Source: Aedoeadaptatus acetigenes
GTDB lineage: Bacteria > Bacillota > Clostridia > Tissierellales > Peptoniphilaceae
Direction: 5' to 3'
NCBI RefSeq assembly: GCF_025566985.1
Contig: NZ_JAOQJD010000003.1
Location: forward strand, 110,133-174,132
Length of the DNA stretch: 64,000 nt
Under the pieces are notes generated by a model, which did no database searches, was not told the DNA's origin, and saw only the letters and a list, made by a program, of their open reading frames with translations. Every line of letters starts with the position of its first letter. Position 1 is the stretch's first letter. The translations under genes were made by a program, and so were the position numbers. Positions 50,882 to 58,833 of this stretch are shown here, piece by piece.

Positions 50882-51157
50882 ATGAAAAACTTAAAGAAAA
50901 TCGCTAGCGCTATGGCAGTAGGTACCCTTATGTTCGGTCTCGTTGCTTGCCAACCCAAAGCTGATGAAGCTCAAAACGCTGCAAACAACGCTGCTAACGC
51001 TGCTAACAACGCTGCTGCTGAAGCTAACAACGCTCAAAACGAAGCTGCTAACAAAGCTGAAAACGCTGCTAAAGCTAACGCTGCTGCTGACAACGCTCAA
51101 GCTGCTGCTAACAACGCTGAAGCTTCCGCTGACAAGGCTGAAAACGCCGCTAAGTAA
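50882..51157 (+). CDS. Small Ala/Asn-rich lipoprotein
   Basis: 91 residues. Lipoprotein signal ending GLVAC (Cys ~residue 23), so the mature chain is ~69 residues and lipid-anchored. It is almost entirely Ala, Asn, Glu, Lys and Gln in alternating AANNAANAA-type units with 3-4 spaced Ala, as in alanine-zipper/Lpp-like helices. Codons are narrowly chosen (GCT, AAC, GAA), a sign of strong expression. AGGAGG is upstream and a strong terminator follows, so it is a single-gene unit. A surface coiled coil is inferred; function unknown. Confidence 0.85.
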   Translation: MKNLKKIASAMAVGTLMFGLVACQPKADEAQNAANNAANAANNAAAEANNAQNEAANKAENAAKANAAADNAQAAANNAEASADKAENAAK

Positions 51158-51181
51158 TCGACGATTCGATTTTAAGAAAAG

Positions 51182-51206
51182 CTCCGGTTTTTCCGGAGTT
51201 TTTTTT
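51182..51206 (+). terminator. Terminator after the small lipoprotein gene
   Basis: CTCCGG/CCGGAG stem with TTTTT loop and a T8 run. Confidence 0.85.
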
Positions 51207-51292
51207 ATGACTTCATTTTTGTGACTTCATTCTGTAATCAACCGAATCTATGTTATAATTTGGTAAAACAGATGAAGAAGGAGGACGATCCA

Positions 51293-53047
51293 TTGTATTG
51301 TTTTCAATGTGGCGAAGAACTGGTCAAAGGCGCGAAGTTTTGTCACGTCTGCGGTGCCAATCAGGAAGAAGCGCGAAAACTCTTCGAGAAAAATTTTAAA
51401 GACGCCTCGCCTGCACCGAAAGCCGGTTTGGATCATCCCGCTTCCGGTGGCGACACGAAAGTCGCCTACTCCTCCGATCCGGAAGACGGCGAAGCCTTAA
51501 AAAATTACTTAAATAAAGTGGATACCCACGTGGGCATGAGTATTCAAAAACACGAAACCCTCTCCGGCGCGCGCCCGAAGCCGAAAAAAGAAAAGCCGAA
51601 GAAAAAAGCGGCAAACGCCCATGTCGAAGCTGCGCCTTCTGCCGCGGCCGATTCGAAAAAAGCCGATACGCGGCCTCAGCCCGCTCAGCCTACGGAAAAA
51701 AAGAAAAAGAAGAGCTTTTCCGCTATTTGGAACAGCTTTATCGACGAGGAAGACAATCCCTACTCCGTCTTCGGCGAAATGGCCGATCGCCTGGAGCGGA
51801 ATCAAAAGATGTTGGACGATTCCGAGGCCGATCGCCTGCGCGTGTCTCAGGACATGGACGGTATGGATCAGGAAACCTTCGCCCAAACCGGCGACGTGTC
51901 CTCTTTAAACAAAAAGGTCAACGAAATTTTAGACGCACAGGAAAGAGAAAACGAGGAAAAAATGACCTCGAAAGGCGTCCTCTCTTCCTTCTTCTCGAAA
52001 AATAAAAAATCCGAAGACACCACGGCGAAAAAAGAAAGCCCCGCGTCGGCAACGGAAAAGGCGCCTGAGAAAGAAACCATCTCCCCCGCCGATGCCTTCG
52101 ATGGGAAGGAGCCGAAGAAGGACGCCCTCATCGAGACGAAGGAGGTCGTCGCAGAAAAAGAAAGCGCCGATGATACCTTGATTCAAGCCGCCGATTCCTT
52201 CGCCGATACGAAATCCGTAACCACGCCCGTCGAGAAAGACGTGCCGGCAGCTTTCGAATCAGAGGCAATTTCTGAAAAAGTAGCCCGCAAGCAGGCGAAA
52301 AAAGAAGCCAAGGCGGCGGCCAAGGCTCAAAAGGCGGCAAAAAGAGCGGCGGCATCCGACGAGAAAAAGGAAAATCCTTTCACTTCCTTCTTTGCCGGTT
52401 TGAAAAAAGAAAAATCCGACGTGAAAAAGGCGGAAAAACCCGCCGAGGAAAAGCAACACCATCAAATCAGCGAGCTTTCCGACAATACCTACGTCTTAAA
52501 AGCCTACGACCGACTCTCTCGCGGGCGGGACCGCGTCATGGCAAAGGGCAAACAAGGGGTCTACGGCCTTTTAGGCATCGGCCTTATCATCAGTACCCTA
52601 CCGATTTTCTTTGCCTTCGGAAGAATCGGCATTCTGGCCGTTATCTTTGCTGTGTTAAAAGCGCTGATCGATCTGTTCCGCTTTTTCTTCGCAAACAATG
52701 TGGCCCGCACCAACAGTTGCGTGGAAGATAATTTGCGGGAACGTACCGTGGACAATCTCTTCCACTGGATCCTGTACCTGATCCCGTCGGCCATCGTGTT
52801 TTTCGTCCTGCCCGCCTCTACGGCCATGGGGCGCACGGTTTTGGGTGCGGTGACGCCCCATTTCCTCATGAGCATCCTGCTCTATGTGTGGGTTATGTTT
52901 TTGGCCTATTCTTCGGCCCATTCCATCTTGCCGAAAGAAAACAGCCGCGATTTTCTCGCCTGGTACGGCATTATCTTCGTAAGCATCGACTTGATCTCCA
53001 AACTCTTTTGGATCATCGCCATCTTTCTTACGTCCACATTCGCGTAA
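51293..53047 (+). CDS. Zinc-ribbon membrane protein with long charged linker
   Basis: 584 residues from TTG 51293, chosen because AAGGAGG lies 8 nt upstream and the zinc ribbon CFQCGEELVKGAKFCHVCG then forms the N-terminus. Residues ~25-430 are low-complexity Lys/Ala/Glu/Asp sequence. The C-terminal ~160 hold four to five helices (GLLGIGLIISTLPIFFAF, IAVIFAVLKALI-like, YLIPSAIVFFVL, LMSILLYVWVMFLAY, FVSIDLISKLFWIIAIF). Topology suggests a cytoplasmic linker tethered to the membrane. No enzyme motif; function unknown. Confidence 0.8.
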   Translation: MYCFQCGEELVKGAKFCHVCGANQEEARKLFEKNFKDASPAPKAGLDHPASGGDTKVAYSSDPEDGEALKNYLNKVDTHVGMSIQKHETLSGARPKPKKEKPKKKAANAHVEAAPSAAADSKKADTRPQPAQPTEKKKKKSFSAIWNSFIDEEDNPYSVFGEMADRLERNQKMLDDSEADRLRVSQDMDGMDQETFAQTGDVSSLNKKVNEILDAQERENEEKMTSKGVLSSFFSKNKKSEDTTAKKESPASATEKAPEKETISPADAFDGKEPKKDALIETKEVVAEKESADDTLIQAADSFADTKSVTTPVEKDVPAAFESEAISEKVARKQAKKEAKAAAKAQKAAKRAAASDEKKENPFTSFFAGLKKEKSDVKKAEKPAEEKQHHQISELSDNTYVLKAYDRLSRGRDRVMAKGKQGVYGLLGIGLIISTLPIFFAFGRIGILAVIFAVLKALIDLFRFFFANNVARTNSCVEDNLRERTVDNLFHWILYLIPSAIVFFVLPASTAMGRTVLGAVTPHFLMSILLYVWVMFLAYSSAHSILPKENSRDFLAWYGIIFVSIDLISKLFWIIAIFLTSTFA

Positions 53048-53050
53048 AAC

Positions 53051-53077
53051 GGAACCGCTTCGGCGGTTCTTTTTTCT
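53051..53077 (+). terminator. Terminator after the zinc-ribbon gene
   Basis: GAACCGC-tt-CGGCGGTTC-type stem and TTTTTT just past the stop. Confidence 0.8.
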
Positions 53078-53114
53078 TTCTCCCGTCTGTTACCGCTTTT
53101 TCACGGAAAAGCAC

Positions 53115-53143
53115 TTGTTTCGATGAAGAAAAAATCTTACAAT
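53115..53143 (+). promoter_or_regulatory. Promoter of the aspartate kinase gene
   Basis: TTGTTT (53115-53120), 17-nt spacer, TACAAT (53138-53143), 28 nt before ATG 53172. No riboswitch (lysine) aptamer is visible in the short leader. Confidence 0.6.
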
Positions 53144-53171
53144 AGGATAAGATTACCTAAAGGAGGAAATT

Positions 53172-54488
53172 ATGCCCATCGTATGTAAATTCGGCGGTTC
53201 ATCCCTCGCCAATAGTGAACAGTTTAAAAAAGTTAAAGATATTATCGAAAGCGATGAAAACCGCCTCTATGTCATCCCTTCGGCGCCGGGAAAGGCCCGA
53301 AACGGCGATCAAAAGGTGACGGATCTGTTGATTCTTCTTTACAACATGGCCGTGCACAAGCTATCGCCCAACGAAGTCATGAGCATGATCGAAGCCCGCT
53401 ACCGCGAAATCTTAGACGGTATCGGCATCGAATTCGATTTGAAGGCGGAGCTTGACACGATTTTGAGCACCATTACCTCCGGCAAGGTGAGTAAATCCTA
53501 CGTTCTCTCCCGAGGCGAATACTTAAACGGAAAAATTTTGGCCGCTTACTTGGGCTACGATTTCGTCGACGCCGCCACGGTGATTCGCTTCGACGAAAAC
53601 GGCCAATGGGACGAAGAAGCCAGCTATCGCGCTCTGGAAGAAATGAAAGAAGAACACGCCTCTGCCGTGATCCCCGGTTTCTACGGCTCCACGCCTTCCG
53701 GTAAAATCATCACTTTCAGCCGCGGCGGCAGCGACCTTTCCGGCGCCATCGTGGCCCGAGGTGTCGGCGCCGATCTCTACGAAAACTGGACCGACGTCTC
53801 CGGCCTTCTCGCCGTGGATCCTTCCATCGTGCCCCATCCGCGAAAGATCAAAAAGATCACCTATGAAGAGCTTCGCGAGCTCTCTTACAGCGGCGCCAAG
53901 GTCATGCACGACGAGGCAATGTTTCCGGTCATCGAAAAAAATATTCCCGTGGTGATCCGAAACACCAATGCCAAAGATGAAGACGGCTCCTACATCGTGG
54001 CCAATGTGCCCGACGATATGGAAGGCGAAAACATTACGGGGATCGCCTGCAGAAAGGGCTTCGACGTCATCAATATCGAAAAATTCCGCATGAATCGGGA
54101 TCTGGCCTTTCACAGAAAAGTTCTTTCCGTCCTGGAAGCCAACGACATTTATCTGGAACACATGCCCTCTTCCATCGACTCCATCTCCCTGGTCATCGCC
54201 AGCAAATATCTGAAAAATAAAACCGATCAGCTCATCGCCGAGCTTCAAACCTTTACCAATGCCGATCGCATTACCGTGGACCACAACATCGCCCTGATCA
54301 CCATCGTCGGTCGCAACATGAAAAACCGCGTCGGCACCAGCGCCCACATTTTCGGCGCCTTGGCCGGGGCCAATGTCAATATCCGCGTCATCATCCAAGG
54401 GGCCAGCGAAATGAACATTATCGTCGGCGTCCTGGACGAAGAGGCGGACAAATCCATCGAAGCGATTTATAACGCCACTTTCTCATAA
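53172..54488 (+). CDS. Aspartate kinase
   Basis: 438 residues. Phosphorylates aspartate, the entry to lysine, threonine and methionine synthesis. N-terminal VCKFGGSSLANSEQFKKVKDII, FSRGGSDLSGAIVARGVGADLYENWTDVSGLLAVDP and YSGAKVMHDEAMFPV, with C-terminal ACT repeats (DHNIALITIVGRNM, GANVNIRVIIQGASEMNIIVGV) for feedback control. Start ATG 53172 with AAAGGAGG. Confidence 0.94.
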   Translation: MPIVCKFGGSSLANSEQFKKVKDIIESDENRLYVIPSAPGKARNGDQKVTDLLILLYNMAVHKLSPNEVMSMIEARYREILDGIGIEFDLKAELDTILSTITSGKVSKSYVLSRGEYLNGKILAAYLGYDFVDAATVIRFDENGQWDEEASYRALEEMKEEHASAVIPGFYGSTPSGKIITFSRGGSDLSGAIVARGVGADLYENWTDVSGLLAVDPSIVPHPRKIKKITYEELRELSYSGAKVMHDEAMFPVIEKNIPVVIRNTNAKDEDGSYIVANVPDDMEGENITGIACRKGFDVINIEKFRMNRDLAFHRKVLSVLEANDIYLEHMPSSIDSISLVIASKYLKNKTDQLIAELQTFTNADRITVDHNIALITIVGRNMKNRVGTSAHIFGALAGANVNIRVIIQGASEMNIIVGVLDEEADKSIEAIYNATFS

Positions 54489-54516
54489 AAACTTTTCGAA
54501 TCTCTCAAAATCGGGT

Positions 54517-54632
54517 ATACTCTAACTGTATAGGGGTGCTCACAGCTGAGAGAGAATTACTCAACCCATTGAACTTGTACAGGTAATGCTGTAAAAGGAT
54601 CGAGCCGATGCACCCCGTGCGTCGGCTTTTTT
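54517..54632 (+). promoter_or_regulatory. TPP riboswitch of the thiamine-precursor transporter operon
   Basis: -10 TATACT at 54517-54522. Aptamer core: GGGGTGCTCACAGCTGAGAG (54533 on), AACCCATTGAAC, CAGGTAATGCTGTAAAAGGA (to ~54599). Expression platform: GCCGATGCACCCCGTGCGTCGGC plus TTTTTTT (54604-54632), whose GCACCCC arm could pair with the GGGGTGC of the aptamer. It precedes the thiamine-binding gene by ~18 nt. Confidence 0.95.
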
Positions 54633-54649
54633 TGTGAAAGGAGAAAGAA

Positions 54650-54946
54650 ATGAAAGCAAGTATGGCCATTCAAGTATTGCCGACGGTAGACGGCGGCATC
54701 AAAGAAGTTGTTCGCATCGTCGACGAGGTTATCAAAGTAATCGACGAAAGCGGTTTAAATTACGTGGTGGCCCCCTTCGAAACCACGGTAGAAGGCGATT
54801 CCATGGACGAAATCATCGACCTGCTCCGCAAATGCCAAGCCAAGGTGCTGGAAGAAGGCGCCGAATCCGTCATGTGCTATGTCAAATTAAATCACGGAAA
54901 AGAATCCATTTTATCCATCGATGAAAAAATCGACAAATATCAGTAA
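54650..54946 (+). CDS. Thiamine-binding protein (YkoF/MTH1187 family)
   Basis: 98 residues, ferredoxin-like fold of the Thiamine_BP family (MAIQVLPTVDG, YVVAPFETTVEGDSMDEIIDLLRKC). Related proteins bind thiamine or its pyrimidine precursor in the cytoplasm beside ABC importers. First gene behind the TPP riboswitch. Start ATG 54650 with GGAG. Confidence 0.9.
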   Translation: MKASMAIQVLPTVDGGIKEVVRIVDEVIKVIDESGLNYVVAPFETTVEGDSMDEIIDLLRKCQAKVLEEGAESVMCYVKLNHGKESILSIDEKIDKYQ

Positions 54947-55685
54947 ACTCTTCAGAGGGAGCATCCTCATCGTCGCCCTGCTCGTCCTGTGGCAGTTCTT
55001 GAGCACGTCGGGCCTTTTGCCCGCCTACCTGCTCCCCTCGCCTGTACAGGTCATCAAGGCCTTTGTGAAGGACTTCCCTCTGTTGGTCGTTCATTCAAAA
55101 GTCACGTTGCTTGAGGCCGCCATGGGCCTTTTCTTCGGCATCGTCTCGGGCTTTCTCTGCGCCTTTTTAATGGATCGCTCGGCCTTCTTGAAGGACGCCC
55201 TCTATCCCCTCTTGGTCCTCACGCAAACGGTGCCCACCGTGGCCATCGCGCCCCTTTTGGTTCTCTGGATGGGCTACGGCATGACGCCGAAGGTGGTCCT
55301 GATCGTCATCGTCACCTTCTTTCCCATGGCCGTCAATCTCTACGAGGGCTTCGCCTCGGCGGATGTGGACGAAATGCGCCTTTTGCGCGCCATGGGCGCG
55401 GGCAAGCGGGAAATCTTTTCTTATGTGAAGCTTCCCAATGCCCTGGACGGCTTTTTCTCCGCCTTGAAAATCTCCGCCTCCTACTCCGTGGTAGGGGCGG
55501 TCATCGCCGAATGGCTCGGCGGCTTCCAAGGCCTCGGTGTCTACATGACCCGGGTGAAAAACGCATACAGCTACGACCGCATGTTTGCCGTGATCTTTTT
55601 GATCTCGTTTTTAAGCTTAATCCTCATGGGCCTGGTGAATCTCTTTCAAAGAGAAGCCATGCCCTGGAAACAATTGAATCGTTAG
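54921..55685 (+). CDS. thiX: ABC permease ThiX-like
   Basis: 254 residues, about six helices, with the cytoplasmic EAA-type loop LLRAMGAGKREIFSYVKLPNALDGFFSALKI that contacts the ATPase. Overlaps the previous gene by 26 nt. With the next two genes forms an NMT1/ThiXYZ-type importer, known in other bacteria to take up formyl-aminopyrimidine, a thiamine degradation product. Confidence 0.88.
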   Translation: MKKSTNISKLFRGSILIVALLVLWQFLSTSGLLPAYLLPSPVQVIKAFVKDFPLLVVHSKVTLLEAAMGLFFGIVSGFLCAFLMDRSAFLKDALYPLLVLTQTVPTVAIAPLLVLWMGYGMTPKVVLIVIVTFFPMAVNLYEGFASADVDEMRLLRAMGAGKREIFSYVKLPNALDGFFSALKISASYSVVGAVIAEWLGGFQGLGVYMTRVKNAYSYDRMFAVIFLISFLSLILMGLVNLFQREAMPWKQLNR

Positions 55686-55694
55686 GAGCATACT

Positions 55695-56693
55695 ATGAAA
55701 CGTTACATGAAACGCTTGTTGCCCGTCCTTTTGGCCGTCTTTATGCTGGCCGGCTGTTCCTCCGGCGGCGGTAAAAAAGCCGACGGAGACAAACAAAAAG
55801 TACGCCTGGTCCTGGACTGGACCCCGAACACGAACCACACGGGAATTTACGTGGCCAAGGAAAAAGGCTTCCTCGACGAAGCCGGCATCGATCTCGAAAT
55901 CATGCAACCGCCGGAAGGCGGCGCGGAAGGCCTGGTAGCCAACGGCGGCGGCGAATTCGGCGTCTCCTTCCAAGACACCATCGCCGCATCCTGGGCCAAA
56001 GAAGAACCCCTTCCCGTTACCGCTGTGGCAGCCATGGTGCAACACAACACCTCCGGCCTTTTGAGTGCGAAAGATAAAGGCATCGACTCCATGGGCAAAC
56101 TCACCGGCCACACCTACGCCACCTGGAACATGCCCATCGAACTTGCCATGATTAAAACCATGGTGGAAGACGACGGCGGCGATTTCTCCAAGGTCAACCT
56201 TCTTCCCTCCAATGTTACCGACATCGTGGCCGCATTAAACAGCAATGTGGACGCCGTGTGGGTCTACTACGGTTGGGACGGCATTAAAACCAAGGTCGAA
56301 GGCCTGGAAACCAACTACATTCCCTTTATCGAATCCCACCCGGAATTCGACTACTACAGCCCCATTTTAATCGCCAACAACGACTTCCTGAAAAACGATC
56401 CGGACACGGCGAAAAAAGCCCTGGCCGCCATTTCCAAAGGCTACGAATACGCCGCCGAACATCCGGAAGAAGCCGCCGAAATTTTAGTGAAGGCCTCCCC
56501 GGAATTGGATAAGAAAATGATCGACGAAAGCCAAGCGTACCTTTCCAAACAATACATTGCCGATGCGAAACAATTCGGCATCATCGACAGCAATCGCTGG
56601 AACGCTTTCTACGGCTGGCTCTGGGAAAATAAATTAATCGATCGGGAAATTCCGAAAGATTTCGGTTTCAGCAATGACTACCTCCCCCAATAA
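55695..56693 (+). CDS. thiY: Thiamine-precursor substrate-binding lipoprotein ThiY-like
   Basis: 332 residues. Lipoprotein signal ending LAGCSS (Cys ~residue 19), then the NMT1/THI5-like fold with VRLVLDWTPNTNHTGIYVAKEKGFLDEAGIDLEI, FGVSFQDTIAASWA and YYGWDGIK. Binds the pyrimidine precursor outside the membrane. Start ATG 55695 with AGGAG. Confidence 0.9.
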   Translation: MKRYMKRLLPVLLAVFMLAGCSSGGGKKADGDKQKVRLVLDWTPNTNHTGIYVAKEKGFLDEAGIDLEIMQPPEGGAEGLVANGGGEFGVSFQDTIAASWAKEEPLPVTAVAAMVQHNTSGLLSAKDKGIDSMGKLTGHTYATWNMPIELAMIKTMVEDDGGDFSKVNLLPSNVTDIVAALNSNVDAVWVYYGWDGIKTKVEGLETNYIPFIESHPEFDYYSPILIANNDFLKNDPDTAKKALAAISKGYEYAAEHPEEAAEILVKASPELDKKMIDESQAYLSKQYIADAKQFGIIDSNRWNAFYGWLWENKLIDREIPKDFGFSNDYLPQ

Positions 56694-57426
56694 GCCCCTC
56701 TTAAAGGGCGAAGGCATTTGCCGCCGCTTCGGCGAGAAAGTCGTGCTGGACGAAGTGAATCTTTCCGTGAACAGGGGAAAAGTCGTGTCCCTTTTGGGCC
56801 AAAGCGGCAGCGGGAAAACCACCCTCTTTAACATTTTGGCGGGGCTGGACGTTCCCGACGCGGGCACGGTGCATCTCCTGGACGAAGACGTCACCGGCGA
56901 GCCGGGCCATGTGGCCTACATGCTGCAAAAGGACTTGCTCCTTCGCCATTTAAAGATCATCGACAATGTTTCCCTTCCCCTGCGCCTTTCGGGCAAGAGC
57001 AAAGAAGAAGCCCGGGCTGCGGCCGACGGCTACTTTAAGGAATTCGGCCTGGAAGGCACCCAGTACAGCTACCCCGGCGCATTGAGCGGCGGCATGGCCC
57101 AGCGGGCGGCCTTTTTAAGGACCTTTCTCTTCTCGAAGGACCTGGTGCTCCTGGACGAGCCCTTCTCCCGCTTAGACGCCATTACAAAGGCGTCCATGCA
57201 GGATTGGTACCTGGCCATTAAGGACAAATACGCCCTTACCACCATCCTCATTACCCACGACATCGACGAAGCCCTGCGCATGAGCGATGTGATTCACGTC
57301 CTGTCCCCGAAAAAGAAATCCATCGCCTACACCTACGAGGTGCCGGAAGGGGACCGCAAGGAATTTGAAGTCTCCCGCGATTATTTGGACGCGAAGAAGG
57401 CCATTCAGGAAGCCATTATGGCTTAA
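56674..57426 (+). CDS. thiZ: ABC ATPase ThiZ-like
   Basis: 250 residues. Walker A LLGQSGSGKTTLFNIL, Q-loop AYMLQKDLLL, signature LSGGMAQRAAFLRTFL, Walker B DLVLLDEPFSRLD and switch His ILITHDIDEALRMSD. Overlaps thiY by 20 nt. A degraded copy of its 3' half lies at 60233-60402. Confidence 0.92.
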   Translation: MTTSPNKPLLKGEGICRRFGEKVVLDEVNLSVNRGKVVSLLGQSGSGKTTLFNILAGLDVPDAGTVHLLDEDVTGEPGHVAYMLQKDLLLRHLKIIDNVSLPLRLSGKSKEEARAAADGYFKEFGLEGTQYSYPGALSGGMAQRAAFLRTFLFSKDLVLLDEPFSRLDAITKASMQDWYLAIKDKYALTTILITHDIDEALRMSDVIHVLSPKKKSIAYTYEVPEGDRKEFEVSRDYLDAKKAIQEAIMA

Positions 57427-57458
57427 AAGACTTCCGAAGACTCAGTTAAATGAATACG

Positions 57459-57500
57459 AAAGGCTCTTTCCCATCGAAAGGATGAGAAAGAGCCTTTTTT
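57459..57500. terminator. Terminator after the thiXYZ operon
   Basis: AAAGGCTCTTTC/GAAAGAGCCTTT stem (57459-57470 with 57486-57497) and T-run. The rest of the gap to 57574 holds no gene. Confidence 0.85.
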
Positions 57501-57573
57501 CTGTCTGTTTTATTTCTAAAGCATCCATGGATTAAAATCCGGCGGGCCGTTTCAGGTGCATGTAGGCGGCGAA

Positions 57574-58755
57574 CTACTTCTCCACCCTTCCCCAATACAA
57601 ATAACTCTTGTCCCCGTCTTCTTCCACGAAAGACAAAATGCCGTCGTTGCTGAAAAAGAACGAGCGCAGATTTTCTTGTCTTGTAGAAATTTTCTTTGCC
57701 CTCATCTCGGAAAGATCTACGAAGTCGAGGCTCATATCCCCGTCAATAAAGAGGCGGCCGTCCTCCAAAATTCTCGATTCGCGAAGAAAATTCGAATAGT
57801 CGTAGCCCGGCAAGACATAGGGCCGATACCCGTCGTCCTCTTTTTTGTAGAGGGTGCAGCGATCTTTTTCCGGATCTCCCTCGGGATTCGGCGCGTTCAA
57901 ATTGACGATGAGGTCGGGATCTCCCGCCAAATATCTTGAAAGCCTCGTAATAAAAGGGATCTCGTAGAGGATATGTTTCTCTCTGTCCAGCAAATAGGAT
58001 CCCTTGGCTTCGGTGACATTTTCCGAATAATCGTCCAGTTCCTGAAATCCCACGGTATTTCCCATGCCGTAGAAATTCGTAAACAGATGCCCTTCTTTCA
58101 CTTTTTCGTCTTTTCCTAAAGTAAAGGCCGCATTTAAAATTTCATCTGCCTTCTCCCCGCCGTATTCTATAAAGTACATGGCGTTTTCCAATTTATTTTC
58201 GCCGAGCACTTTTTCCAAACTGACGTAAAAGCCCGCTTTTTCGGCAAAGGCGGCGATTCGGTCGAAATCCGAAAGGGCCACTCGTTTCACCTTTCCGTCG
58301 GGATGAACCTCGACGTAATCCACACCGGCATCCGTATTGGATCCGATAAAATAAAACGTCCCATCCACCACTTTTTCGGCGTCCATGTATTTATAGGCGC
58401 GCTCCAATTCCACATCGTGACCCTCACCGGTCTTGAGATCGGTGATTCGGATGTTTTTAAACGCTTCCAAAGTGGGATCGCTGATGTCTTGGTATAAAAT
58501 CTCCTCTTTCGGATCGAATCCGAAAACTGAGCCCTCGGAAATCTCTTTTTTCGAAAAACCCTCCTTGATCTCGTCCAAGGAAAGGACGGTAAACTCCATC
58601 GTCTTCGGCTCTTTTAAATTGTCGGAAAGCACCTTCGTCTCCCGAGCCGAATTTTCCAATCCCTTTTCCGCTCCCGAGTTCCCCTGAGGCACGGCCTCTT
58701 TTCTCCCACAGGCAAGCAAGCAAAGCAATATACACACAATGGCAAATTTCTTCAT
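57574..58755 (-). CDS. Lipoprotein of unknown function
   Basis: 393 residues. Lipoprotein signal MKKFAIVCILLCLLAC with Cys at ~16. The rest is strand-rich with repeated short acidic loops (ILYQDISDPTLEAF, VEVHPDGKVKRVALSD, HILYEIPFITRL), possibly a beta-propeller, resembling the 461-aa stalk protein at the left edge in style. No family recognised. Start ATG 58755 with AAGGAGAAGG. Confidence 0.72.
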   Translation of the reverse strand: MKKFAIVCILLCLLACGRKEAVPQGNSGAEKGLENSARETKVLSDNLKEPKTMEFTVLSLDEIKEGFSKKEISEGSVFGFDPKEEILYQDISDPTLEAFKNIRITDLKTGEGHDVELERAYKYMDAEKVVDGTFYFIGSNTDAGVDYVEVHPDGKVKRVALSDFDRIAAFAEKAGFYVSLEKVLGENKLENAMYFIEYGGEKADEILNAAFTLGKDEKVKEGHLFTNFYGMGNTVGFQELDDYSENVTEAKGSYLLDREKHILYEIPFITRLSRYLAGDPDLIVNLNAPNPEGDPEKDRCTLYKKEDDGYRPYVLPGYDYSNFLRESRILEDGRLFIDGDMSLDFVDLSEMRAKKISTRQENLRSFFFSNDGILSFVEEDGDKSYLYWGRVEK

Positions 58756-58833
58756 GGCCTTCTCCTTTCCTTTATTATCCTTTCCTACGACGATCTGTCC
58801 TATAAATTAAAAAAGGGGATCGCTCCCCTTTCT

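Noticed and set aside
50943..51224. 93-aa Leu/Thr-rich frame in the small lipoprotein gene
   Set aside because: A +1 frame shadow of the repetitive GCT/AAC codons; no ribosome-binding site.
53144..53171. Lysine riboswitch before aspartate kinase
   Set aside because: The leader between the -10 and the start codon is far too short.
53523..54398. 291-aa minus-strand ORF
   Set aside because: Antisense shadow of aspartate kinase.
57501..57573. Possible protein tail AAYMHLKRPAGF on the minus strand
   Set aside because: Only about a dozen codons before a stop with no identifiable relative; too little to call a remnant.
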